Shown: positions 22,131-33,009 of the stretch, piece by piece
Position numbering within the stretch: position 1 is the first letter of the stretch
How the letters are laid out: each line of letters begins with the position of its first letter
Origin: Antilocapra americana
Taxonomy: Eukaryota; Chordata; Mammalia; Artiodactyla; Antilocapridae
Assembly (NCBI GenBank): GCA_007570785.1
Contig: ML660201.1
Coordinates: 32,177,840 to 32,241,839 of the forward strand
Direction: 5' to 3'
DNA: 64,000 bases
Notes under the pieces: generated by a model
Told to the model about the DNA's origin: nothing
Database searches by the model: none
Seen by the model: the letters and a program-made list of their open reading frames with translations, nothing else
Position numbers and translations under genes: made by a program

Positions 22131-22887
22131 ACAGAAGAGCCAAAAAAGTCACAGCCTTGCTGATCATCTCCTTTGTAAGCATATCCTTGAGGGGAAGAAG
22201 ATCAGAGACCCTGAACTATGAACTGTGTGATCTGGCAGGAACCTTGATTGAGTTTTCACCTCCATCAGTTGGGTTCCAAAATCTCTGCTCTGGCCTGAGT
22301 AATGCAAGGCTTAACCTGTGTAAATTACAGAATAGCCATGAAAGCACTCTAATTTTCAACAATTCTTGGGTGATAATTACACAATTTTCATCAATTTTAA
22401 TGTTGTTAAAATGTGAGAAATAGAACATAGCTGAAATCAGAGATGACTTGGCTTCATTTTTGTGTTTTGATGGTTTGTAAAATCTACAGTAGTCTCAGAC
22501 TTTGGGCAGGCCTCGCATGTTTCCTCCCTCCAGAAAATCACTTGCCAATCCTCATAAAGATCAGTTGTATTTCCTGTTCTGAATACCTGTAACCATGACT
22601 CTGGCAGTTGCCTCTAGGAAAAAGGCCAACTCCTATGGAGAAATAAGGTCTGCCTTTCTGACAGGTGTGCTTGTGTCTGTGTGTGGTGGCCATGAATCCC
22701 GCTAAGCACCATTACCTCTATTTGAGCTGGCTGATTCCTGTCAAGTGAATAGGGCAGTTAGGTTATATTGGTTTTCATGTGGTTCCTGCATTTTAAGGAG
22801 ACTGGTTGACAGTTTTTCATATGTCACTCAGTTAAGAAGAAAGGAAGTCTGGTGCAGTTTGAGGTCCCCTTCCATTTGGCATCCTGT
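22131..22887. other. unassigned non-coding sequence
   Basis: Open frames at 22157-22428 on both strands, without a domain. No repeat recognised. Confidence 0.4.
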
Positions 22888-22897
22888 AAACTTGAGC

Positions 22898-23856
22898 AAC
22901 AACAGACTGGTTCCAAATAGGAAAAGGAGTATGTCAAGGCTGTATATTGTCACCTTGCTTATTTAACTTATATGCAGAGTATATCATGAGAAACACTGCG
23001 CTGAATGAAGCACAAGCTGGAATCAAGATTGCTGGGAGAAATATTGATAACCTCAGATATGCAGATGATACCACCCACCCTTATGGCAGAAAGTGAAGAA
23101 CTCAGGAGCCTCTTGATGAAAGTGAAAGAGGAGAGTGAAAAAGTTGGCTTAAAGCTCAACATTCAGAAAACTAAGAACATGGCATCCAGCCTCATCACTT
23201 CATGGCAAATAGATGGGGAAACAGTGGCTGACTTTATTTTTTATGGGCTCCAAAATCACTGCAAATGGTGATTGCAGCCATGAAATTAAAAGACACTTAC
23301 TCCTTGGAAGGAAAGTTATGACCAACCTAGACAGCATATTGAAAAGTAGAGACATTACTTTGTCAACAAAGGTCCTTCTAGTCAAGGTTATGGTTTTTCC
23401 AATGGTTATGTATGGATGTGAGAGTTGGACTATAAAGAAAGCTGAGCGCTAAAGAATTGATGCTTTTGAACTGTGGTGTTGGAGAATACTCTTGAGAGTC
23501 CCTTGTACTGCAAGGAGACCCAACCAGTCCATCCTAAAGGAAATCAGTCCTGAATATTCATCGGAAGGACTGATGTTGAAGCTGAAGCTCCAATACTTTG
23601 GCCACCTGCTGCGAAGAGCTGACTCATTTGAAAAGACCCTGATGCTGGGAAAGATTGAGTGCAGGAAGAGACGGGGTCGACAGAGAATGAGATGGTTGGA
23701 TCAGCCATCTCATGGTTGATGGTTGGATCACTGGCTCAATGGACATGGGTGTGGGTGAACTCTGGGAGATGGTGATGGACAGGGAGGCTTGGCATGCTGT
23801 CGTTCATGGGGTTGCAAAGAGTTAGACACGACTGAGTGACTGAACTGAACTGACTG
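22898..23856 (+). mobile_element. BovB LINE (RTE), 5'-truncated copy 2 with TSD
   Basis: The element begins inside the reverse transcriptase ('aacaacagactggttccaaa') and ends at the canonical 'gactgaactgaactgac'. It is flanked by a direct repeat AAACTTGAGC (22888-22897 and 23857-23866). The YADD box is intact ('tatgcagatgat', about 23058). The ORF is broken by a CCCA-type insertion near 23072-23080 and by an in-frame stop in 'gagcgctaaaga' near 23450. Frames 23005-23271, 23213-23452 and 23492-23719 are its pieces. Confidence 0.95.
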
Positions 23857-23969
23857 AAACTTGAGCGTGTATCAAGCCCCCAGAGAAGAGAAGGTCCTGT
23901 TCCTCCATGTGCTGACTGCAGTCAAAATCAAGTTCCTTTGCTAAGTTGATGATTAACCTCTCTATTCAA

Positions 23970-24295
23970 AACGGCAAGGCATTCAAACCAGTCAGTCCAA
24001 AAGGAAATCAACCCTGAATATTCACTGGAAGGATGGATGCTGAAGCTGAAGCTTCAATACTTGGCCACCTGACGCAAAGAACTGACTCATTGGAAAAGAC
24101 CCTGATGCTGGGAAAGATTGAAGGCAGGAGGAGAAGGGGATGACAGGGGATGAGATGGTTGGATGGCATCACCAATGCAATGTACATGCATTTGAACAAG
24201 CTCCGGAAACTGGTTATAGACAGGGAAGTCTGGCATGCTGCAGTCCATGGAGATGGCAAAGAGTTGGACCCTACTGAGCAACTCAACTAAACTTA
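23970..24295 (+). mobile_element. BovB LINE 3' end, copy 3 (sense)
   Basis: 'ccagtcagtccaaaaggaaa', 'tgaatattcactggaagga', 'gatgctgaagctgaagcttc', 'tggatggcatcaccaatgca', 'ctactgagcaactcaactaa'. Same strand as copy 2 and only about 110 bp downstream, but it repeats part of the 3' end, so it is a separate insertion or a local duplication. Confidence 0.92.
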
Positions 24296-24390
24296 ATATA
24301 ATTGCACAAAGTGTCTCCCAGAGTGGGACACAACTAAGCAAAACTATTCCCTTTCTTGTCCTTTTCTTATTCTCTTCAGGACTGAGAAGT

Positions 24391-24957
24391 ATCATAGAAA
24401 AGGGGAAGTGAAACCCAGAAGGACTCTGTGGAGCCTTAACTCTCTCCTAGGCCTTCCTAGAGTTCCACCAGGCATACTGAAGCAGTTAATAATTTGGTAG
24501 GTGAGGCAGAAACTAACAAAAGCGGTGAAGCTAACAAAATCCTGGTAACTTAAACAATAGTTCAGCAATGAAACAAAAGCCTTATTCCTCCTTGAGTGAT
24601 ATATGTATTTGACAATCTGTTGCATATCTTTGAGTTGTTCTGCAGAGACTAAGACCCCTATCCAGGTGGAGGGTGCTGACTACATGCTGACAACCCAAAC
24701 TGGTTGGAACCAGAACATTGATGATTAAGATTCCTGAAACATCACTTTGTTACCTCACCACGAACCAGTCAGAATAAAGTCCACAGACTTCAACCATCAC
24801 CCGAAATATTGCCTTTAGAAACTCTTCCATGGAGAGTTCATTTCTTTTGAGCACAAGCTGCCAGTTCTCCTTGTTCAGCACTCTGCAATAAATGCTATAC
24901 TCTTCTTCACTACAACCTAGTGTTAGTAGATTGACTTTACTGTGCCAAAGTCAATTG
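24391..24957 (+). mobile_element. solo LTR of an endogenous retrovirus (sense)
   Basis: The 3' part has an AATAAA signal ('ctgcaataaatgctatac', about 24888), followed by 'cttcttcactacaacctagt' and 'gtagattgactttactgtg', the usual R-U5 arrangement of a bovine LTR. Upstream is a U3-like A-rich stretch. No gag, pol or env follows, so it is a solo LTR. The left boundary is a guess; the family is not named. Confidence 0.55.
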
Positions 24958-24963
24958 TGGATG

Positions 24964-25180
24964 TTGTTGCTGTTGTTTAGTTACTAAGTCATGTCCAACT
25001 CCTTTGCAACCCCTTGGATTGTAGCCTGCCAGACCCCTCTGTCCATAGGATTTCCGAGGCAAGAATACTGGAGTGGGCTGCCATTTCCTTTTTCAGGACA
25101 TCTTTCTGACCTAGGGAATTCAACCCATGTCTCTTGCATTTGCAGACGATTTCTTTACCACTGAACCACCGGGGAGTATT
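24964..25180 (-). mobile_element. Bov-tA SINE (antisense)
   Basis: Antisense order: 'ttgctgttgtttagttacta', 'agtcatgtccaactcctttg', 'ggcaagaatactggagtggg', 'ttcaacccatgtctcttgca', 'tttaccactgaaccaccgg'. Full-length and directly behind the solo LTR. Confidence 0.93.
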
Positions 25181-26062
25181 GGACTAGGGGAACACAGTGG
25201 GGAGAGCTTTATAACTTCAGAGCAGGTTGAAGGTATCAGCCCCTTACTTATGTGCCATGGGCATGAAATAGGGGTGGTAAGCTCTTCACTTAGAAAAGGA
25301 TTGTTGACACGAAGGTTTAGCTCATGATATCCTCTCTTATTCATCTGAAAAATGTCAGAATGAATAGGAGCAAAGCTTGGTGTGTTCTCTTAGACTCCTT
25401 GTTTTCTGTAGGGCTGCAGCATTTCTGTCACTTGATGTGAAGGTGACCTTGTCATTCTGCATGTTGGGATGTGTGGAAAGGAAACAGCATGAGGCGGCAT
25501 GCAGTTTGGACTAAATTGGATTGGGCATCGGAGTTCATTCACTTAGTGCTCTCATAGATGCTTTATTGGATAGGACCTTAAGTGTTTGTCACCACTTGCC
25601 ATTTGATTTTAACTTCTGTCACCTGAGATTTTTTTTTTTAAACATTGAATGGAGGAGGTAGGCATGGAAAAACTGAACTTGTGAGATATTTAATTGATAC
25701 TGAAAGTTTAGTATATAGAGGGGTGTTGGGTTGGTTCCTACTGTCCCTCTGGGGTCTTCAATTTTCCTTGCTTTTCTTCTTTGCAACCAAGAATTGCTAG
25801 TCTCCAAGATCTCCCTGTGCCTGTGCTGTCTGCTGTGGTGCCCATTAGCCACATGGGTCTATTTAAATTGAAATATAAATTGATGAAAATTAAAAAGAAT
25901 GAAAAGACCCTAAATCCCTCCAACACAATTGCCATGTTTCAAGTTGTCTGTAACCATGTGTGGCTGCCATGTAGGACAGTACAGATGTAATTGTTTCCAT
26001 CAGTGCACAAAATTCTGTTGGACAGTACTACAGACAGTAAACTCTGAAAGAGCAGAGGGCCT
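25181..26062. other. unassigned non-coding sequence
   Basis: No recognised element. Open frames at 25127-25344 partly overlap the Bov-tA; those at 25619-25990 show no domain. Confidence 0.4.
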
Positions 26063-26063
26063 C

Positions 26064-26088
26064 TGTGTGTGTGTGTGTGTGTGTGTGT
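26064..26088. repeat. (TG)12 microsatellite
   Basis: Perfect TG dinucleotide run. Confidence 0.95.
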
Positions 26089-26258
26089 ACATGAGCATAT
26101 GTACATATTAATTCTATCGTCTTTAGTGCAGAAATGGGGGTGCCTGATCATGAAAAGCTCCCAGTGACTATCCTTTGCACAAGTGAGTTAGAGAAGGAGA
26201 GGCTATACATAAGTGAATGAAGGGGTTTTGTTCTCCATGTGCTTGGTTTAATGCTGTG

Positions 26259-26279
26259 CTTCCCCCGCCCCCCCCCCCA
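26259..26279. repeat. C-rich homopolymer tract
   Basis: 'cttcccccgcccccccccc' forms a C run interrupted by one G. Confidence 0.9.
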
Positions 26280-26489
26280 ACTTGAACTCATGTCCCCAGT
26301 GAGTGTTATGCTTTTCCGGAGTGGTTTTTATGAGTATGCATGTGCCACCTGCCCCATTTTGACTTCACTTATTTAATTACATTTCCTCTCAGTTCTTCAG
26401 AGCTGTTTGATCTTTTGTCTGAAGGTCTCAAAGCAAACATTTCACAGGCCATTTTCTGTCTTTGGGACTTATACTGAATCCTACTCCTA

Positions 26490-26690
26490 ATGGCATTTTT
26501 CTTTGAGCACATCCTGTACACTGGGCACTAAGTGTGTTAGGTCAACAGTTTAATGTAGTCCTTGCATTTTTCCTGGGAGGTAGATTCTCTTGGAGTCCCC
26601 ATAGGAAAGCTGAAGACTTCCAGGATAAGAAGCTTGCCCAAGGTGAGCCAGCTGTGTAGAACGTGTCAGATCTAGTGGTCACATTCATAT
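26490..26690 (-). mobile_element. MIR SINE (antisense)
   Basis: Antisense order: 'tttgagcacatcctgtacac', 'tgggcactaagtgtgttagg', 'ttttcctgggaggtagatt', 'aagcttgcccaaggtgagcc', 'agctgtgtagaacgtgtcag'. Confidence 0.75.
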
Positions 26691-26792
26691 CGAGGAATTG
26701 AAAGCCACCAGTCTGGACCCTCTTTCGTTATACCCTTATTGCTTTCGTTTCTGTAAGTATTCTGATTCATCTTGGAAGTACCTAAGGCTCTG

Positions 26793-26867
26793 TATCATTT
26801 AGGATCAATTGTGTTAGTATCATTTAGGAGTAATTGAATTAATATCATTTAGGATTAATTGTATTGG
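26793..26867. repeat. 25-bp tandem repeat, three units
   Basis: Three consecutive 25-bp units each begin with TATCATTTAGGA and continue as a variable 'ntaattg' half. The units differ at several positions in the second half, so the array is not brand new. Confidence 0.9.
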
Positions 26868-26869
26868 GA

Positions 26870-27572
26870 TGATAATGCAGAGACCCTAAAATGATAACCT
26901 ATACAAGATTGACTTTTTTCCCCAGGAAGTGAAAAGTCTAGGCAAAGGTGATGTAGGATGTTTAAAGCCCATTGTAATATCATGATTTTTGTTTTCTATT
27001 CTGCTGTTCCTGAGTCAGGCTCTTATCCTCAACTTGAATGAGACTCCTGGGTCAAGTTCAAGGTAGGAGGGAGCAAGAAGGATGAGAATGGGGGGTTAGA
27101 GTAGATGACAGCTGTCTGTCCTATTTTAGGGAAGTTTTTGGTAGTTCCACCCAGTGGCTCTGCTGGCACCTCCTTGGCTTTCCCTCACTGCAGGGGAAGC
27201 TGGGATATGTAGTCTTTAATCTGAACATCCTGCCCCTAGTGACATTGGCCTTCTACCCATAAATACTAAGGTAAAGAATGAGTTTTAGGTAGGCATCCTA
27301 TAGCCAGGCTCAACCCCGTGCTTTTATTTCCATTTTAGAGGTTGTGAATGCATATTCCATGAATGTGGGCAGATTCTATTCTATAAGCCCAGACCTTAAC
27401 TATTTATTTTTATCCTTAGTGATAGGCATACCCTCTCCAGCTGCAGTCAGCACATGTGCTTGTTTATGGTCACCCTCCTGGTTCTGGCAGACACTTGAGT
27501 CTCCAGCCCCTGATCAGAGGAGGCTATTCCCATTTTTCAGGTGCCACACTTTTCCCTAGATTGTGGGGTTTT
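26870..27572. other. unassigned non-coding sequence
   Basis: No recognised repeat. Frames at 27344-27668 run into the SINE that follows. Confidence 0.4.
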
Positions 27573-27574
27573 GT

Positions 27575-27690
27575 TGTTTTCTTTGCAGTACCGAGCAGCT
27601 TGTGGGATCTTAGTTCCCCTACCAAGGATCAAACCCAAGTCCTTGGTAGAGAGAGCATGGAGTCCTAACTACGGGGCCGTCCTGGAAGTC
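27575..27690 (-). mobile_element. CHR-type tRNA-derived SINE (antisense)
   Basis: 'agtaccgagcagcttgtggg', 'atcttagttcccctaccaag', 'gatcaaacccaagtccttgg', 'gagtcctaactacggggccg', 'tcctggaagtct'. Confidence 0.85.
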
Positions 27691-27694
27691 TAAT

Positions 27695-29995
27695 TGTGGG
27701 CTTTTAACAGGTATTTCCCTTTTCAGGGATGTGACCGTCTGTCATGGCTTGTCATCCAGGTGGTATGTGGGAACTGCCCTTCATAGTGCAACCTATAGAG
27801 CTGGGTGACACAGCAGATAGCTTGATTTATAGATCTCTGCTTCTTTTGTGAAACCTGTGCCACAGAGCACCCTCTGGGGGATGTTTCAAATTACTCTGAA
27901 TAGGATTTCCTGGAGTGGTGTTTTTAAGGGTAGCTTTAAACTTTTCTATGAATATTTTTGAAAGTTACCCATGTTGTAGAGAAGATGGTTCTCCTAAGTC
28001 TAGCCTTTGAAACCACTTTTATTTATATGGTGAGCTTTTTGTATGAATCATATGGAATTCTGCAGTATGGGAATTACAGTATAGGAATTCCTGAGCTTTT
28101 TGAGTGGAGAGTGGATGCATGTGATTCACTTCGTTCATTGAACCATCCTTTCATCCATTCATCTACCCATCCCTCATTCACCCATCCAAAGATCTGATAT
28201 TTTGAATGTACAAAGCACACTCTTAAGTTATTGGGTTGGCAAAATCCTTGAGTGCAAGAAAGCGTATTGCATTTATTTGTGTTTCTTTGTTTTTATCTGC
28301 TTATTTTTTTTCCCCCTAAATGAAAGGTTAGACTTTTCATATAACCGATTTATTTTTGTCAAGGGCATTTCTGAGAGTTCTTGGCTTAGAAGACCATTTT
28401 CTTCTGTAAAGCTTTCTGCTTTTAGTATTAGCTACAAGATATGCCAGGCAAACCGTTTTTATCTCAGTTTCATAAAATATGTTCTTGTATAGATAGAGAC
28501 TGCTTTTCTTTCCTTGTCATCCAGTTAGCTTTTATGTACACATCTTAAGTTTATTTATTGATTCAGAAGTTCAATAAGTTGAGGGGGAGGACAGTATGGA
28601 CAGAGCAGATTAATGAGTAAGGTTTAGATGTATCAGAACTTGCCAGCATCCAAGAAAAGTGTAGTGTTTTAAACTTTTGATAGTAAGGCATTTGAGGGAT
28701 GGAATATGCCTTAAAAATATTATCAGCACAGGGTATGCGTAGAAGAATGAGCTAAGATCTTGCTCCTGCCAGGAACTCACTTATCTGTATCTTAAACATG
28801 TCCTTGTAGGACTCTTCATATCTCACAAACAAGGTAATACTCACAGTTACCACTGAGCTGTTCGCTACATCCATGTTGTGTTGGGCTAGCTAGAGACTGT
28901 CATCAATATTAAAATACTTCTTTTTGAATCTTGGGTTACAAATCAACAAAGGATCTGATGGTGTGCCTCAGAGTAGAGACCACAAATATTTTCTCATAGT
29001 TTACCATTTATTTAAAATATGGGTGTAAGGTATGTCTTCTGTTTTTTTTTTTCCCCCTTGGTAATGGACATGTGTGTGTACATACATGTAGTGTTTGTTT
29101 TTACATATTAGGTATAAGCGTCACACTTTTACCCACCATCCTAAATGTGTTTGATCACGGTCCTCCTCTCCCTTTTCTGGGCAGGCTCAAATCTGATGCT
29201 GACCAGGGGTGGGAATTCCTTCCCTGTTGGCCTGCTGTTCCCTTGACTGGGTGCTATATCTTCTCATGGAAGCCACCAGGAGAAATACCTTGGTCGGGAT
29301 CTCTTCTTTGTACTGGGGTCCAAAAAGAGGGCAGTTGTATTTAGTGTTGACCCATGAACACTTGATACGTAGGCCAGCTGTAACCCTGCCTGGTAGAAGA
29401 ATCGACTACTTGGCTTGGGCCCTTGTGCTCTTGAGCCCCCAGGTCGATTTCTTCTCTTTTCAAACCTTAGAAACCTTCTCTATAGTATCTCAGCTTTTGG
29501 CCTTCATCCACATTGCTCTCAAATTCTTCCCCTTTTCCTTTTTCTCTTGTAGATCAAAGCTCTGCAGCCTCTTCTTTCTTTTGATGCTTATGTCTTCATA
29601 CTTTTTCACTTAAACTTGCTTTTTTTAAATTACTGAGTATAAACACATGATTTCTGCCAGCATAATATATCTTAGAAAATGTTCCCAAACATATGTGACC
29701 ATGTCAGTATAGATATATATAACTTAGCCTAACAGATTTCCCCAACTTAAGTTTACAAATATATACCCCATTACCATTACCAAAAAATCCAAGTCAAACA
29801 ATAATGTAATATTTATAAATCACTGAAATGGGAGAAAATAAGATAAAGAAATTTACAAACATAAATGAGCTCATTTTCCTACAGCATTTTTTAGTACGCA
29901 AATTGCTTCTGTAACTGTGATCACCTTTAATAGTTTCGCAGATCCTACCATGGGTAGTAGTTTTATCTCTAACTGGAGATTTAGCTACTCATTTA
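27695..29995. other. unassigned sequence with a degenerate CATC simple repeat
   Basis: A degenerate CATC/CCAT simple repeat lies at about 28141-28190. At 28229 a short 'attgggttggcaaaa' resembles one end of a bovine mariner-type element, but no partner end is visible. Frames at 28202-28492 and 29072-29613 (up to 134 codons) show no domain. Confidence 0.35.
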
Positions 29996-29999
29996 GTGA

Positions 30000-30130
30000 A
30001 ACATTGCAGAGTGAGCCCTTCCTGTGTATCAGGCCTAGTTCTAGATACCAGGCACACAGTACATCATTAACAAAGCAAAGTCCTGGCTTTCTCGTGGGGA
30101 TTGTTTGAAAATAAAGGAAGTGTGATTGTG
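30000..30130 (-). mobile_element. L2-like LINE 3' fragment (antisense)
   Basis: 'gtgagcccttcctgtgtatc', 'aggcctagttctagatacca', 'aagtcctggctttctcgtgg' follow the reversed L2 3' end order. Short and diverged. Confidence 0.45.
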
Positions 30131-30787
30131 CCTTTGAGGGGTTCAAGGTCTGGCCTAGATTCATGTAGCAAGTTAGGGAGGGTGTGACCATTACACCCTA
30201 AATGTTTCTATGTCCGCAGTTTTTCTTCTGTAGTCTTGTCTATCAGTTCTTTCTACCTGTGTACCTCTGTAAAAACAGAGCATGACAAACTCAACTACTT
30301 TGACTGCTTGAGTGTTTTTTTTCTCCTGAAAGTTCATCCAGAGTTTACGTAGTATTCTATTATATATCTTTGTTTTCATATGAAGCTCTTTTAGGTGATG
30401 TAATGTCCCTTCTTTTATCTTTACATTCTAGTAAGATGTTTCTTGTTTACTTGATGCTTAAAGGATATCTTTTCTTTACTGCGTGACCCAACATCCTTGT
30501 TTGTCCTGGATTGAGGGAACTCTTGGGATGTGTGACTATCTTAACGTAGAGACAGTGCTGGACCATCCTCCTGGTTTGCCTGGGACTATGTGGTTTTCTG
30601 GGTCTGTGAGACTTTCATTGCTTAAACTGGGTAAGTGTCAGGCAAAATGGTACTTGTTGGTCATCCTACACTGCATACCAGAAGTGGGAAGGGGCTACAT
30701 TTATCTCAGTTTGTAGCACATCACAAACATGCCAGTACATACTCGTAGACCATTCTACAAATAGTTACGTTTAAATTAGCATTATTA
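30131..30787. other. unassigned non-coding sequence
   Basis: The 30480-30670 part ('tttgtcctggattgaggg' to 'gttggtcatcctacactgc') reads like an old repeat I have seen but cannot name. Nothing else recognised. Confidence 0.35.
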
Positions 30788-30845
30788 TTATTTTTTAAAT
30801 AGTGAAACTAAATAAGTTTGGCTGCTGATATTTTATCTTGCTTCT
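30788..30845. repeat. left copy of a direct repeat flanking a BovB end
   Basis: The last 37-38 bases (from 'taaataagtttggct') recur at about 31178-31215 with five mismatches. Weaker similarity extends about 20 bases further left ('attattttttaaatagtgaa'). Confidence 0.75.
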
Positions 30846-30849
30846 TGTT

Positions 30850-31140
30850 GTTATTCAGTTGCTAAGCTGTGTCCTATTTTTGTGACCCCATGAACACAGC
30901 ACACCAGGCTTCTCTGCCCTTCACCATCTCCTGGGGCTTGCTCAAACTTACGTTTGTTGAGTCAGTGATGCCATCCAACCATCTCATCTTCTGTTGTCCC
31001 CTTGTCCTCCTACCCTCAATCTTTCCCAGCATCAGGGTCTCTTCTAATGAGTCAACTTGTTTGCGTCAGGTGGCCAGAGTACTGGGGCTTCAGTTTCAGC
31101 ATCAGCCCTTCCAATGAATATTCAGGGTTGATTTCCTCTG
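30850..31140 (-). mobile_element. BovB LINE 3' end (antisense)
   Basis: Antisense BovB order: 'gttattcagttgctaagctg', 'accaggcttctctgcccttc', 'gtgatgccatccaaccatct', 'tcaatctttcccagcatcag', 'cagcccttccaatgaatatt', 'cagggttgatttcct'. The frame at 30869-31117 is a reading of it. Confidence 0.93.
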
Positions 31141-31149
31141 ATTTGATCA

Positions 31150-31215
31150 TTATTTTCTAAGCAGAGAAACAGGATATCTAAATAAGTTTGGCTGGTGATA
31201 CTTTGTCTCACTTCT
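31150..31215. repeat. right copy of the direct repeat flanking a BovB end
   Basis: Matches 30788-30845. It begins with 'attattttctaagcagagaa', has a small extra 'aggatat', then matches the main 38-base block. Confidence 0.75.
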
Positions 31216-31778
31216 AATGTTAGTTATTTTGGAGAAAAATAGGATATGGCCTTTGAACTATGATAGTGCATAATTGATAAATTGATTTTAGGTATGTATT
31301 CATGCTTTGTACCTTACTAGTCAAGTATCTTATCTATCTGTAGTGCAGAGAAGTTCTCTACAGTCTATGTGTGTTTGTATATGTGGGTATTTTCCTTCTA
31401 TGCTGAGAATTTTCAAGGAGTGGGGAGTGGTCCTGCCCACTGTAATCACTCAGGGCCATGGAGAATTCACCCTCCCTGGATGGTCTTGAATCTGGGGTTG
31501 AGAGTTTGGAGAGGACCCAGTACACTTGGTTTCTACATACATCTGATGGGCTGGAACCAAACATATGGTCTCCTACCCACCTCTCACTTATGAAAGGGAA
31601 GGCCAGGTAGTTAACCCTTCCGTGTCTCCACTGGCAAAGGGCAAAAATAGTTGGTGAACTGCTCTGATGTCCACCACATCTGGAAATCTCTATTTGAAGA
31701 TGAGGGGCAAGAGAGTAAGAAAATTTAAGTAACTTGATCTATAGCATCCTGCTTGCAGGTGACAGGACTCATTGCAGA
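31216..31778. other. unassigned non-coding sequence
   Basis: Frames at 31307-31593 on both strands lack a domain. No repeat recognised. Confidence 0.4.
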
Positions 31779-31779
31779 T

Positions 31780-32140
31780 TTTTTCTGGGGGGGAGGATTC
31801 TGTTTATTTGGCCAGGAGACTTCCCTATTGGCTCAGATAGTAAAGAATCTGCCTGCAGTGCAGGAGATTCAGGTTTGATCCCTGGGTCCAGAAGATCCCC
31901 TGGGGAAGGGAATGTCTACTCTCTCAGTGTTCTGGCGTCGAGAGTTCCATGGATAGAAGAGTCTGGCGGGCTACACTCCATGGGGTCACACAGTCAGACA
32001 CAGTTAAGCGACTAATACTTTCGTTTTCATTTGGCTACACCATATGGTATGTGGGATCTTAGTTCCTGCCCAGGAATTGAACCCATACCTCCTGCAGTGG
32101 AAGTTCTGAGCCTTAACCACTGGACCACCAGGGAAGTCCC
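31780..32140 (-). mobile_element. CHR-type SINE (antisense), split by a Bov-tA
   Basis: The body 32028-32140 reads 'tttggctacaccatatggta', 'gtgggatcttagttcctgcc', 'aggaattgaacccatacctc', 'cttaaccactggaccaccag', 'ggaagtccc'. Its T-rich leading edge probably lies left of the Bov-tA, where 'tttatttggcca' occurs. The left limit is approximate. Confidence 0.8.
31818..32027 (+). mobile_element. Bov-tA SINE (sense) inserted in the CHR SINE
   Basis: 'gacttccctattggctcaga', 'agaatctgcctgcagtgcag', 'tttgatccctgggtccagaa', 'gatcccctggggaagggaat', 'tgggctacactcc'-like middle, 'cacagttaagcgactaatac' end. A short ATTTGGC is shared by both junctions and fits a target-site duplication. Confidence 0.92.
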
Positions 32141-32144
32141 TGTC

Positions 32145-33005
32145 TCTGTATAAATTATAAGATCATTTTTTCCCTTTATTGAAAACTCTCCAAAGAGAAG
32201 GAACACACACACACAGATACAATGTAAGTTGAGTAACTCTATCAAAAAAGTCATTTTCTTCGGTACAAAATATGCCTCAAGTTATTTTCAGTGTATTTTA
32301 ATTAAAGTTTGCCTGTCAGCTCTTTGTAAGTGTTATTGTAAGCTGAGCACTAATAGGTCTGTGGGATGAGGGGTAAATGTATTTATTTAAGTGCTGAAGT
32401 AGATTCTCAGTTCACAGGACGTCAATCTGAGCATCTTATTAAGATTGTTCAAGCCTAGCATGGGATGTGAAACATTCTAGGTCACTTGACTTTGTTTCAT
32501 CTACCTCTTTAATTCTCCCATATGTTTCCCATTTGGTTTTCTAATGCTCAAAATCATTCAGGATAACACACAGTTCTCACGGTCACCATACTTTCAGTTA
32601 CTTAGAGAGACAGAGTTGGACAGAGTGAATTTCTTCAGACTTGTGTCTCCTTGTTGATGCTTGGTTTAAGTTTACCAAACATCCTTCCTATCCTTTGGGT
32701 AATTCTTAGCCTCTGGTTATCTCTTTTGTGCTTCTACTGGGCAAAGATGTTTAAGACTTTAGAGCTACCGAAGGTGTACTGAACTTTTAACTATTTAGCT
32801 AATGTTTGAGCAGTTGTATGTCCAGTACAATTGAACCTACACTTAGTAGGATTTCCAGCCAAGGACAAAACTTGACTGCAGCTAGTTAATAGGATTTAAA
32901 GATAGAACTTTTTAAAACACAAAACAAAACAAAACTGGAGCTTCTCCATTTTCATGCACATGTATTTGGATGAATCATCATTGTGGTCCTCATGACAAAG
33001 CAAAT
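32145..33005. other. unassigned non-coding sequence
   Basis: A short CA run lies near 32203-32214. No other element recognised. Confidence 0.4.
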
Positions 33006-33009
33006 CATA

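Noticed and set aside
23970..24295. BovB copy 3 as a direct continuation of copy 2
   Set aside because: It repeats the same 3' region that copy 2 already contains, so it cannot be the same molecule continued.
26793..26867. 25-bp tandem units as a CRISPR array
   Set aside because: Units are contiguous without spacers, and this is vertebrate DNA.
28229..28245. ATTGGGTTGGCAAAA as one end of a bovine mariner-type element
   Set aside because: No matching inverted end or internal sequence; the match is too short.
29209..29613. A 134-codon plus-strand frame
   Set aside because: No domain, no start context, no splice signals, and a run of Phe and Leu typical of T-rich sequence. Chance is likely.
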